Shown here piece by piece: positions 19,262 through 29,599 of a stretch of DNA of 54,814 nucleotides (the stretch's first letter is position 1; every line of letters begins with the position of its first letter). The stretch spans positions 1 through 54,814 of the forward strand of contig CAMLPN010000009.1 in NCBI GenBank assembly GCA_946481965.1, in the 5' to 3' direction. A model generated the notes under the pieces. The model was given only the letters and a program-made list of their open reading frames with translations. It had not been told where the DNA came from and did no database searches. This stretch comes from an uncultured Neisseriaceae bacterium (lineage in GTDB: Bacteria; Pseudomonadota; Gammaproteobacteria; Burkholderiales; Neisseriaceae). The translations under genes and the position numbers were made by a program.

Positions 19262-20066
19262 GAAAAAATTGTTTTTGTCGGTGGCTTTGGGCTTATTACT
19301 GACAGCCTGTGCCAACACAAGTACGGTCGATAAAGACTCACAAATCACACAGGATTGGTCTGTTCAACGTCTGTACAAAGAAGCACACGGTGAACTGATG
19401 CACCATAATTATACTCGTGCAGAGAAATTATATGAAATTCTGCAAGCACGCTTTCCCTATGGTGCCTATGCTGAGCAGGCACAATTAGATACAGCCTATG
19501 CCTATTATAAAGATAATGAAAATGATAAAGCTTTGGTGGCCATCGAACAGTTCCAACGTCTTTATCCAAAACATACCAATATGGATTATGCGCTGTATTT
19601 AAAAGCCTTAATTCAACTTAATGAAGACAAGTCTTTTGTCAGCAAGCTGGCTAAACAAGATTGGTCTGATCGCGATCCAAAAGCAAATCGTGAAGCATAC
19701 CTTACTTTTGCTGAACTTGTGGAGCGCTTCCCTAACAGTAAATACGTAACTGACGCCCGCGAAAAAATGCAGAAGCTGCTAAATGCTCTAGCAGGTCATG
19801 AATTATCTGTTGCGCGTTATTATATGAAACGTGGCGCTTGGCTAGCTGCGGCTGGTCGTGCTCAGACCATTATTTCTCAGTATCAGAATACGCCTAATGT
19901 TGAAGAAGCTTTGGCAATTATGATATCCGCATATGAAAAGCTGAATGAGCAAAAACTAAGTGACGATGCTAAGCGTGTATTAGCTCAAAATTTCCCGAAT
20001 AGCCCTTATTTACAAAAATCGTGGCATAATCAAGATGAAATTCCATGGTGGCGTTACTGGAAATAA
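19260..20066 (+). CDS. bamD: Outer membrane protein assembly lipoprotein BamD (ComL)
   Basis: An essential BAM-complex lipoprotein, 268 aa. The signal peptide ends in the lipobox LLLTAC, so Cys would be lipidated. TPR repeats follow (for example YAEQAQLDTAYAYYKDNENDKA and NMDYALYLKALIQLNE). The C-terminus keeps the family motif YPNSPYL-like NFPNSPYLQ. I chose ATG 19260; an upstream GTG at 19251 is in frame but less likely. It is divergent from rluD with overlapping start codons, and a clear terminator follows. Confidence 0.95.
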   Translation: MKKLFLSVALGLLLTACANTSTVDKDSQITQDWSVQRLYKEAHGELMHHNYTRAEKLYEILQARFPYGAYAEQAQLDTAYAYYKDNENDKALVAIEQFQRLYPKHTNMDYALYLKALIQLNEDKSFVSKLAKQDWSDRDPKANREAYLTFAELVERFPNSKYVTDAREKMQKLLNALAGHELSVARYYMKRGAWLAAAGRAQTIISQYQNTPNVEEALAIMISAYEKLNEQKLSDDAKRVLAQNFPNSPYLQKSWHNQDEIPWWRYWK

Positions 20067-20100
20067 ACTTACTGCCTAAATGGCTCCCAATACTGATAAA

Positions 20101-20130
20101 AAGCAATCATCTGTTTTCTGATGGTTGCTT
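20101..20130 (+). terminator. bamD terminator
   Basis: An 11-bp stem AAGCAATCATC / GATGGTTGCTT (one G-U pair), with an 8-nt loop, is followed by TTATTTTA. Confidence 0.85.
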
Positions 20131-20450
20131 TTATTTTATATTAAGTGATGATCATTTAATTTTCAGTTCTGGCATACAAGACTCGAAGTATAGATAGCCA
20201 ATAAATTAGCATTGTTCCTCACATGAACTGATAGGCATATATCTTTTTATAAATCTGAATATCACAATATTAATTTATTAAGGTACTTTGGTAAATTTTA
20301 TATTTCACTCACTATTATCAAAAAATGATAAGGTAAAAGATTAGAAAAATACACCCGTTTATCCGTGATTTCTTAAAGTTATGTACTATTAATGATTGAT
20401 TTAGTTGACGCAATAGTAGTAACAAAATACTGATTTTATGTAATATTTTT
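20131..20450. other. AT-rich gap between bamD and speD ends
   Basis: About 320 bp between two converging genes with no supported ORF, RNA gene or strong hairpin. Confidence 0.4.
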
Positions 20451-20846
20451 CTATTTTATTAGCAAAGCTTCTCTCTCAGCCTTATATCCTCGCTCAAGTA
20501 GTCGAACTTCAATACGTGCATTAGCCAGTTTTTGTTGAAACACACTGATGGCAGCATTGATTGATAATTTTCCACATATAAAGATATCTACAGCAGCATA
20601 ATTATGCTCAGGCCAGGTATGGATACTGATGTGTGATTCAGCCAATAGTAATACCCCCGTGATGCCACCTTCGCCTCCAAACGTATGAAAATGGCTGGTA
20701 AGAATATGCGCTTGGGCTGCCTGAGCCGCAAGATGAAGTAAATGCTCAACGATCTGTTGATTTTTTAACCATTCACGATCCTGTATATAGATATCAAGCA
20801 AACAATGCCGACCGATAAATGTATCTTCCTGTATCATTTGTGCCAT
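20451..20846 (-). CDS. speD: S-adenosylmethionine decarboxylase proenzyme
   Basis: A 131-aa prokaryotic-type AdoMetDC that makes the aminopropyl donor for spermidine. The self-cleavage site is AESHISIHTWPE, with cleavage between Glu70 and Ser71 giving the pyruvoyl group. A conserved Cys follows in FICGKL. Its start overlaps the end of the DUF4178 gene by 13 nt, indicating translational coupling. It is thus the third gene of an operon SPFH-DUF4178-speD and faces away from the spermidine synthase-like gene of the divergent arm. Confidence 0.93.
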   Translation of the reverse strand: MAQMIQEDTFIGRHCLLDIYIQDREWLKNQQIVEHLLHLAAQAAQAHILTSHFHTFGGEGGITGVLLLAESHISIHTWPEHNYAAVDIFICGKLSINAAISVFQQKLANARIEVRLLERGYKAEREALLIK

Positions 20847-22669
20847 CTGCCGGTACTATGGCTATAGCCAGAGGTACTAGTTTCTTTAAAATTTTGATAA
20901 TGTTTCCAATTCAGGCTACTGAACCCAATAACAGCTATTAAACCGTAATAAGCAAAAATATGTTTGGTTTGTAATAATTTTTTTAAATTTTTCAGAAAAT
21001 TTAGGTTAATTACATAATAAGCAAATACGCAAACCATGATAGTAAAGACCAGATTCATAAAGCCAAAATAATCAGTAAATATAATTAAGAAAAATAAAGG
21101 CATATTTATAATGTTAAATATTTTAATCCAGAAACCGGATTCCTGAATTTTTTTTAATGCCCTAAATTCAAACTCAAACCACCATTTTCTAAGTAGTTTT
21201 TTATTTCTAAAATCTACTGCTTTAATATTCTGATGTTCTTGAAAAATAGTATCAGCAGTTGCTATTGGCATAGGGGTAGGGACAATAGTAGGCTTTTTAT
21301 CATTTTGTAACCATGCTGCTACTGCACTGGCTGGTACATCACTGATGACAGACCAAGACTGTTCATTTGGATTTAATGTGGTTGCTAATTTATGTTTTTC
21401 GGTACCGAAGTCCCGATAGTAATTAACATCTTCAGCATTAACTTCCCAATAAAAAGCGCCAGCAGCATAAATCACCCGACCACCATAATCGTATAAACAA
21501 CGTAAATTTTTGTCTTTATCTCCTTTGATTATCAGGGGACTGGGATAATCAATCTCAGGCCACTCATCTAATGTAGTGGCTAATGCCCAACGATTATTTT
21601 CTTGTTCAATTAACCATAAAAATCCTTTATCTGGTGCATACAATAAATATTCTGTCCACTTCGAGTCATAATCATCTTCATCCTCTTCGCTCAAATTTTT
21701 TGGAGAAATTTTCAGCTTTAATTTTTCTATGGCCTTGAGGGGACCAAGCTCCTCCATTACAACTGCACCTAAAACCATCCAACTAACACCATTAATTCTG
21801 GCCTCACTGCCTAATGCAATGGTTAGTTCAGATTCCTGCATTTGCCGTGCATTATCAGCTTGCAATAACTGCACTTTTTCCTTATTAAGAGTAAGTGAAG
21901 TATGACACTGCTGGCAGATAATATATGTAGCCAGACCTGTCACTGCTCGAATGCTGCCTCCACAGTGTGGACACTTACCAGTTTGCATTTTGCCTTTAAG
22001 TCGTCCAGACTGGGCACGAATTTGGCTAGCGGAACGAATATTTTGTAGTTTAAGAGCAGCAAGGGTAACACCTTCACCCACATATATGGTTGGTTTTTCT
22101 GCAGTACGGTTATACTCCATAGTCATAAAATATTTACCGCTGCGCAGATCTATAGTATGAACCTTTTGCCGCCGCGGTAATTCAAGGGGTAATTCACCTT
22201 CCCCTTCCAAACGACCTTGCTTAATCTGTCGTATATCAGTAACGACCCAGTTACGATTTTGATAGTTAACTACGGTACTTCCACAGATTGGAAATTTTTC
22301 TAGTAAGGACTTTTTCTCTTTTTCCTGCGTAAATACAAAGCGATCACCAGCTTCTGATAACCAGCCACTGTTACCATTGGTAAATAAGGCATGCCATTCA
22401 TTCCACATTCCTGCTTCATAATGTACCTGAATGCGCCCCGTCAAGATAAACTGCTGCCCTTTCCAAACACCCGTTGTACCTATTTGCAGGGGTGAAAAAT
22501 CCTCTAAAATCGCTGATCGTCGCCTGCTTTTAATTAATTGACCGTTATTGATCATTAATACTGAATGACAATATCCACAAACAGCGGTCAGTGCTGTGGC
22601 CGAATGTATCCCTATTTCAGCACCACAGCTGGGGCAATTAGCATGAAACAGTAAAGACTGACTATCCAT
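20834..22669 (-). CDS. DUF4178 zinc-ribbon membrane protein
   Basis: A 611-aa protein of unknown biochemical role. An N-terminal zinc ribbon (CPSC at 12-15, CGYC at 31-34) leads a DUF4178-type beta-rich domain (FILTGRIQVHYEAGMWNEWHAL). A second zinc ribbon (CPHCGGS and CQQC, about 235-260) leads a second DUF4178-like domain. Three or so membrane helices close the protein (about 525-600). Proteins with DUF4178 recur in clusters with SPFH, DUF350 and spermidine synthase-like genes, as here. It starts 8 nt after the SPFH gene. The two zinc-ribbon/DUF4178 units suggest an internal duplication. Confidence 0.8.
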   Translation of the reverse strand: MDSQSLLFHANCPSCGAEIGIHSATALTAVCGYCHSVLMINNGQLIKSRRRSAILEDFSPLQIGTTGVWKGQQFILTGRIQVHYEAGMWNEWHALFTNGNSGWLSEAGDRFVFTQEKEKKSLLEKFPICGSTVVNYQNRNWVVTDIRQIKQGRLEGEGELPLELPRRQKVHTIDLRSGKYFMTMEYNRTAEKPTIYVGEGVTLAALKLQNIRSASQIRAQSGRLKGKMQTGKCPHCGGSIRAVTGLATYIICQQCHTSLTLNKEKVQLLQADNARQMQESELTIALGSEARINGVSWMVLGAVVMEELGPLKAIEKLKLKISPKNLSEEDEDDYDSKWTEYLLYAPDKGFLWLIEQENNRWALATTLDEWPEIDYPSPLIIKGDKDKNLRCLYDYGGRVIYAAGAFYWEVNAEDVNYYRDFGTEKHKLATTLNPNEQSWSVISDVPASAVAAWLQNDKKPTIVPTPMPIATADTIFQEHQNIKAVDFRNKKLLRKWWFEFEFRALKKIQESGFWIKIFNIINMPLFFLIIFTDYFGFMNLVFTIMVCVFAYYVINLNFLKNLKKLLQTKHIFAYYGLIAVIGFSSLNWKHYQNFKETSTSGYSHSTGRWHK

Positions 22670-22677
22670 AAATTCGC

Positions 22678-23712
22678 TTAACCAGTGATTTTTTTAATGA
22701 CTTCAGCTTTGGCAGCATCATAATCATCCTGAGTAATAAGATTCTGCTCTAACAGACTTTTTAGTTGGGCTAATTGAGTGGTGTGATCAGCATTAATGGT
22801 ATTGGTTTGACCAGAAGTATTGCTAGCAACAGGATTTAGAGCTGTATTCATGCTGGTGGCAATGCCCATGCCGGCGGCCAGACCGGCACCGATACCGGCG
22901 ATACCGCCTTCATTTTCTGCCGCCAGCGGAATAGCCTGAGCGGTTTGATACTGGGTATAACGGGCAAGGTCCCCCACAATACCCATGCCAATACGATCTC
23001 CCATCTGTTTTTGCAGATTTTCCGGCAAGGTAATGCTTTCAACGGTAAAATTTTCTAACTGTAAACCTAAACCAGCAAATGCAGGACGCAATAATGCTGT
23101 CATTTGTTGTGATAATTTAACCTGATTAGCCGCCATATCAAGAAATGATATATCTGCTGAACCAAACGCTGTCGCCAAATTGGTAACGGCCAGATTTCTT
23201 ATTTGTTCTTCCAGAAGATCGGAACGGTATTCTTCACACACACCAGTTACCTGACGAAAAAATAACACTGGATCAGCGATGGAGAAAGAGTACATTCCAT
23301 ATGAGCGTACAGTTACAGCACCAAAATCCGCATCCCGTATGGTTACCGGCTGCGCAGTACCCCAGCGTTTAGACAACTGTTGTCGCAGGTTAAAAAAGTA
23401 TACATCTGATTTAAAAGGAGATTCAAAGAGTTTTGACCAGTTTTTCAGGTTAGTTAATAAAGGCAGATTTTGCGTGGTTAATTTGTAAGTACCTACCTGA
23501 AACAAATCCGCTATGGAACCCTCATCTACAAACAAAGCCGATTGAGAATCGCGCACAATTAATGCCGCTCCATTTTGGATTTCCTGATCACGCAAAGGAA
23601 AACGCCACATTAATACCTCTGGTTTTGGATCTTCCCACTGGATGACATCGATGAATTGTTTCTTAACAAAGCCACCAAGCCCTTTATTGCCAAAAAGTGT
23701 ATTGAATACCAT
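22678..23712 (-). CDS. SPFH/Band 7 protein with C-terminal SHOCT (YdjI-like)
   Basis: A 344-aa SPFH-domain protein (virion core protein/YdjI type). FIDVIQWEDPKPEVLMWRFP starts the domain, and VTIRDADFGAVTVRSYGMYSFSIADP is characteristic. An Ala/Gly-rich stretch (GIAGIGAGLAAGMGIA) precedes a SHOCT helix hairpin (LKSLLEQNLITQDDYDAAK). No classical signal peptide is seen; it probably oligomerises at the inner face of the membrane. It leads the SPFH-DUF4178-speD operon. I infer a scaffold role for the membrane machinery encoded around it. Confidence 0.85.
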   Translation of the reverse strand: MVFNTLFGNKGLGGFVKKQFIDVIQWEDPKPEVLMWRFPLRDQEIQNGAALIVRDSQSALFVDEGSIADLFQVGTYKLTTQNLPLLTNLKNWSKLFESPFKSDVYFFNLRQQLSKRWGTAQPVTIRDADFGAVTVRSYGMYSFSIADPVLFFRQVTGVCEEYRSDLLEEQIRNLAVTNLATAFGSADISFLDMAANQVKLSQQMTALLRPAFAGLGLQLENFTVESITLPENLQKQMGDRIGMGIVGDLARYTQYQTAQAIPLAAENEGGIAGIGAGLAAGMGIATSMNTALNPVASNTSGQTNTINADHTTQLAQLKSLLEQNLITQDDYDAAKAEVIKKITG

Positions 23713-23996
23713 CAGTTTTCCTTCAGTTGTCCCAGACGATGACGATAGTTGAAGCTAGTCATTAAAAATGAATATCTAAGTAAAACCCAAAATTAAATAT
23801 AAGTAAATATCGCGTTAAAGTATTTTTAAGTCACAGTATGTATGCAAAATCCGAGCAATAAAGTTAATTGAACAAATAATTTTTATGCATATTAGATATT
23901 TAATTCTATAATTCGTTATGATTAAATAAATACCTGACAACACTTTTCTCAACCCAAATTTTTATTTTTACATGTACTTATCATTGGTAAAGACTT

Positions 23997-24395
23997 TTAA
24001 CTTAACGAAGCTGCATTAAGAATACCAATTGATACAGATAGTCCAAAGAACAAAATCCCTACTGCAATATTATTATTACGTAGCTCTTGATTAGCATTTG
24101 GAATTAATAAGGTTGCAATAAAATAAATCATTATTTGAATGACTGCGGCACTCATACCCCAGATGACAAAATCAAGCAAATTTACTGTATGTAACATGCT
24201 GGAAATCAGGGTAATACAGTAGCCAATCATGGTACCTACTAATGAAGTTGCACAGGCATAATTACCTTTTTTAATTAACTGAAGCTCTGGTACCGGCGTA
24301 ATTTTCATATAGACAGATATGAATATGATTAACATAACTAATGCTACTGCAAAATACTTTAAATACAGCAGGTATTGCCATAAATGAATTGTCAT
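23997..24395 (-). CDS. DUF350 inner-membrane protein
   Basis: A 132-aa protein with four hydrophobic helices, of the DUF350 (YjfL-like) family. The start at 24395 has AAGGAG 10 nt upstream; a longer frame reaches 24437. TM segments are near LYLKYFAVALVMLIIF, CATSLVGTMIGYCITLI, FVIWGMSAAVIQIMIYF and AVGILFFGLSVSIGIL. DUF350 proteins are repeatedly found with polyamine-type and membrane-stress genes. It lies 284 nt upstream of the SPFH gene on the same strand and head-to-head with the speE-like gene. Confidence 0.8.
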   Translation of the reverse strand: MTIHLWQYLLYLKYFAVALVMLIIFISVYMKITPVPELQLIKKGNYACATSLVGTMIGYCITLISSMLHTVNLLDFVIWGMSAAVIQIMIYFIATLLIPNANQELRNNNIAVGILFFGLSVSIGILNAASLS

Positions 24396-24942
24396 GTAGG
24401 AATCACTCCTTACCATAAATATGAATAAATTGACCACACCATTAGCAGTTAGCTGGGGGAAGATTAGATAAACTTGCCCAAAATGCTAATTATTAAAACC
24501 TACCAAATATCAGTTGATATAATACCATTTTCGTTAATTTTTTTTGAAATAATGATAATATTTGTAGTGATAAAGCTGATTTAATTGTTAAAATTTTGGC
24601 ATAATTAATCGTGTGGACTGTTTGCAGAATAACAACATAATATTTTAATTAAATAGACATTGAAAATTAAACATCAAGCCAAAATGAACCACAGTATGCA
24701 GATAAATTGTTTTTAAATTTAAATAAAGAGAAAAATTAATTTACATGGTTCGCCATTCAGTTTTTTTCTGGAAATTCAGTGCAAATTAGCGATTAACTGT
24801 TGCTATTGTTGTCATTGAACAAATTATAAAGAACCTAAATATAATTACATTTAGTTTTTGCTAAAAATATAGCTTAACACTATTAATAAATTTATTAATA
24901 TAATAAATGTTTTTATAAAAATATTTTGCTAAGGGTCTGGGC
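24396..24942. other. Divergent regulatory region of the polyamine/SPFH cluster
   Basis: About 550 bp of very AT-rich DNA between the two arms. On the + strand a TTGCTA (24858-24863) and a TATTAA (24881-24886) are 17 nt apart; a TATAAT lies at 24899-24904. A perfect 18-bp palindrome, ATTAATAAATTTATTAAT (24882-24899), overlaps these boxes and could be an operator. No gene is supported here. Confidence 0.4.
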
Positions 24943-26451
24943 GTGAATCCAGCATTAATAGTATCAGTATTTATTGTGGCTAGCTGTGGGCTGGCTTACG
25001 AATTGATTATGGCGGCTCTGGCCAGCTATCTGCTCGGTGATTCTATTCTACAATTTTCCTCCATTATTGGTGTGTATATGTTTGCCATGGGCATTGGTGC
25101 TCATTTAACACGCTATATCAAGGATAAAGATGCTTTAAGCCGCTTCATTGAAATTGAAATCCTCGTTGGGGTTATTGGTGGTATTTCTGCATTATTGTTA
25201 TTTGTCTTATTTGGCTTTTCGGCTGCCCCGTTTCGTTCAATATTATATGGACTGGTTTTGGTGGTCGGTATCGTTACCGGCATGGAATTACCTTTAGTAA
25301 TGCGGGTGCTTAATCTGCGTCAGGTGGAGTTTAAAGAAGTAGTCAGTCGGGTTCTGACTTTTGATTATCTGGGGGCTCTGGCTGTTTCTTTGTTGTTCCC
25401 TCTTATATTGGCACCAAAATTAGGCATGGCACGCAGTGCTCTGCTGTTCGGTATTCTTAATACTGTTGTTGCTCTCATGACAGCGCGTTTATTTAAATCC
25501 AGTTTAACACGCTACAAAAAATTATGCTTACGTGGTAATTTAGTGTTAATGCTACTAATGGGTTTGTTTTTATATGCTAATCAGATCACCATGAACGCAG
25601 AAAAACATTATTTTGGCGATCCGGTGGTCTTTCAAACAGCCTCTCCTTACCAACGCTTAGTTATTACCAAATGGCATGACGATACTCGGTTGTTTATCAA
25701 TGGTAATCTGCAATTTTCTTCAGTGGATGAAGCGCGCTATCATGAAGCTTTGGTATTACCAGTAATGGAACAAAACCCGACGGCCAGCAGCATACTGGTT
25801 CTGGGTGGTGGTGATGGCTTGGCAGCACGGGAAATTTTAAAGTATCCACAAGTTGAAAAAATTACTCTGGTTGATTTGGACGCGGCTATGACTAAAGTTT
25901 TTCGTAGTTCTGCGCATTTACGTCAGCTAAATAATAACGCTTTGAATCATCCTAAATTACAAATTATTAATGCTGATGCTGCCCAATGGCTGGAAAAAAA
26001 TCAGCAAAAGTATGATGTCATTATTATTGATTTTCCTGACCCTTCTAATTTTTCACTGGGTAAACTCTATTCTGTACCGATGTATCGCATGGTTGCACGT
26101 CATTTAAATCCACACGGTAATATTGTAGTTCAGTCTACTTCTCCGTATTTTGCACCCAATGCATTCTGGTGTATTGTGACAACTCTGGAAACAGCTGGTT
26201 TTAAAACCCTGCCCTATCATGTTTATGTTCCATCTTTTGGCGAATGGGGCTATGTGATGGCAAATACTGATGGAAAGTTTACTATTCCTGATCACTATCG
26301 GGTCTCTACCCGCTTTTTGGATGTAGACAGTACCAAAGCCATGTTTGCATTTCCTAAAGATATGGCACGACGTAATGTCGAACCCAATCATTTGAATACG
26401 CAGAAGCTAGTTGAATATTTTGAAGCTGACTGGCGCATCGCTATGCGTTAA
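24943..26451 (+). CDS. Membrane-anchored spermidine synthase-like protein
   Basis: A 502-aa protein with a GTG start (AAGGG 8 nt upstream). The first ~220 residues hold about seven membrane helices, including GVYMFAMGIGAHLTRYIKD and GIVTGMELPLVMRVL. The C-terminal half is an aminopropyltransferase/methyltransferase fold. LVLGGGDGLAAREILKYPQ binds the decarboxylated AdoMet-type donor, LVDLD follows, and IIIDFPDPSNF corresponds to the catalytic Asp region of SpeE. It likely transfers an aminopropyl group at or near the membrane, using product of the nearby speD. The acceptor is unknown. It is followed 11 nt later by an exported FAD oxidoreductase. Confidence 0.88.
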   Translation: MNPALIVSVFIVASCGLAYELIMAALASYLLGDSILQFSSIIGVYMFAMGIGAHLTRYIKDKDALSRFIEIEILVGVIGGISALLLFVLFGFSAAPFRSILYGLVLVVGIVTGMELPLVMRVLNLRQVEFKEVVSRVLTFDYLGALAVSLLFPLILAPKLGMARSALLFGILNTVVALMTARLFKSSLTRYKKLCLRGNLVLMLLMGLFLYANQITMNAEKHYFGDPVVFQTASPYQRLVITKWHDDTRLFINGNLQFSSVDEARYHEALVLPVMEQNPTASSILVLGGGDGLAAREILKYPQVEKITLVDLDAAMTKVFRSSAHLRQLNNNALNHPKLQIINADAAQWLEKNQQKYDVIIIDFPDPSNFSLGKLYSVPMYRMVARHLNPHGNIVVQSTSPYFAPNAFWCIVTTLETAGFKTLPYHVYVPSFGEWGYVMANTDGKFTIPDHYRVSTRFLDVDSTKAMFAFPKDMARRNVEPNHLNTQKLVEYFEADWRIAMR

Positions 26452-26462
26452 GAAACAAATCT

Positions 26463-28094
26463 ATGAAAATAAGTCGTCGCCGTTTTCTCACTCATGCTAT
26501 TGGCACTGGCATGGTAGGCTTAACCAGCTATGGTGCTTTTCGGCAATTTGTGCCTTCTTTGCCCCCTATCAGCATTGACTTTCCCGGTAAAAAACTGGGA
26601 CATACTCTACGCAATGCCAGTGTAAACCTGCCGGCAAATATTCCTACCGTTCATGCCAACATTGCCATTATTGGCAGTGGTGTTGCTGCTTTATCGGCTG
26701 CATGGCAATTATCCAGACATGGGGTATATGATTATGTGTTACTGGAAGGACCCGAATACAATGGCAATAACCGTGGTGAAAAACAATATGGTGTCCCCTA
26801 TCCAACCGGCGCCCACTATTTACCTTTGCCCTCGGCAGAATCTACTCATATTCAGCAGCTACTGACTGATTTACAGTTATATCAGAATGGGCATTACCAA
26901 GAACAGGCATTGTTACAAATTCCCAATGAACGGTTGTTCTATCAGCATTACTGGCAGGACAGATTGTTACCACGACAAGATCAGGACAGTGAACGTTTTT
27001 TTCGCTTTGTACATCACACCAGTGATCAGCTCGGAAAAGATGGTAAACGATTATTTGCTATACCCTTAGTAAGCTCCAGTAATGATATGCAATGGCGCCA
27101 GCTGGAAAAAATAACTTTTGCTGAGTGGTTACAACAACAAAACTATACTTCAACTACTTTATTGTGGTATCTGGATTATTGCTGTCGCGATGACTACGGC
27201 CAAGGTATTAATCAGGTTTCTGCCTGGGCAGGACTGCATTATTTTTGCGCCCGCGGTAATCAACAATCTGAACATGGCAGTATATTAACCTGGCCTGACG
27301 GTTTAAATGAATTATCCCAGCAGATGCGACAATTTTGTCAACTTAAACCAGCTGCTGCCTGGCAGAATGCCACACAGTTGCGCTCACAACCGCTGGCTTT
27401 GAATGCATCCGCTATTTCTATCAGTGAACATGACCGTGGCGTCCATATTTTGATGCAAACGGTAAAGGGACAGTTTTACTGGCTGGAATGCACATATGCA
27501 GTTTGTGCTATGCCTTTATATATTGCAACTTATGTCGTTAAAAATATTGAGCAATATGGTTTCGATCCAGCCGTACATTTACCTGCCTATGCTCCATGGA
27601 TTGTCGGTAATTTTTTATTGCAGGGGTTACCACCAGAAACACCGGCTGCACCTTTATCATGGGACAATGTGCTCTATCAAGGTCAAGGCCTAGGTTATGT
27701 AGTAGCCACACATCAGCAAATCAGACAGGGTCCGCCACAATATACTTCATTTACAACTTATACGGCTCTTAATCATGATACGCCTGCTAATGTTCGCCGC
27801 TGGATGTTGTCGGCATCACCTGCCGATATCTATACACAGGTAGCCGCAGAGTTGGAAACCATTTATGGTGTTAAATTGCGCTCCAGAATTTTACAAGCGC
27901 GTCTGACCTTACGGGGACATGCCATGGCTGTTCCGCAACCGGGTTACTTATCAAATGAGGGGCTAATAGCGCTGCGTAGTCATTCCGGTCGTCTACAATT
28001 TGCTCATAGTGATTTATCGGGATTCTCTATTTTTGAAGAAGCCTGTTACTGGGGAAAACAGGCAGCTCAGTCCATTCTCGCCCATTTATCTTAA
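26463..28094 (+). CDS. Tat-exported FAD-dependent oxidoreductase
   Basis: A 543-aa flavoprotein. The N-terminus KISRRRFLTHAIGTGMVGL is a twin-arginine signal, so the enzyme folds with cofactor and is exported to the periplasm. The dinucleotide motif is IAIIGSGVAALSAAWQL, followed by YVLLEGPEYNGNNRG. The C-terminal QFAHSDLSGFSIFEEA is like the FAD-closing motif of amine oxidase-type enzymes. It forms a two-gene + unit with the spermidine synthase-like gene. I infer oxidation of a polyamine-like product outside the cytosol; the substrate is not shown. Confidence 0.8.
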   Translation: MKISRRRFLTHAIGTGMVGLTSYGAFRQFVPSLPPISIDFPGKKLGHTLRNASVNLPANIPTVHANIAIIGSGVAALSAAWQLSRHGVYDYVLLEGPEYNGNNRGEKQYGVPYPTGAHYLPLPSAESTHIQQLLTDLQLYQNGHYQEQALLQIPNERLFYQHYWQDRLLPRQDQDSERFFRFVHHTSDQLGKDGKRLFAIPLVSSSNDMQWRQLEKITFAEWLQQQNYTSTTLLWYLDYCCRDDYGQGINQVSAWAGLHYFCARGNQQSEHGSILTWPDGLNELSQQMRQFCQLKPAAAWQNATQLRSQPLALNASAISISEHDRGVHILMQTVKGQFYWLECTYAVCAMPLYIATYVVKNIEQYGFDPAVHLPAYAPWIVGNFLLQGLPPETPAAPLSWDNVLYQGQGLGYVVATHQQIRQGPPQYTSFTTYTALNHDTPANVRRWMLSASPADIYTQVAAELETIYGVKLRSRILQARLTLRGHAMAVPQPGYLSNEGLIALRSHSGRLQFAHSDLSGFSIFEEACYWGKQAAQSILAHLS

Positions 28095-28101
28095 ATAAAA
28101 A

Positions 28102-28125
28102 AACCGCATGCATGTGCATGCGGTT
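28102..28125. terminator. Bidirectional terminator between the oxidoreductase gene and gltD
   Basis: A perfect 11-bp stem AACCGCATGCA / TGCATGCGGTT with a 2-nt apex between arms (a larger loop in practice), preceded by an A-run, lies between two converging genes. Confidence 0.75.
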
Positions 28126-28141
28126 GTGAATTGCTGAGACA

Positions 28142-29566
<1,425 letters not shown>

Positions 29567-29599
29567 TTATTTTTGAATATTCAGGCTACTTTGGCCAAA

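Noticed and set aside
18134-19348. Longer rluD reading frame starting at 19348
   Set aside because: The extra 29 residues overlap the bamD signal peptide and have no similarity to RluD.
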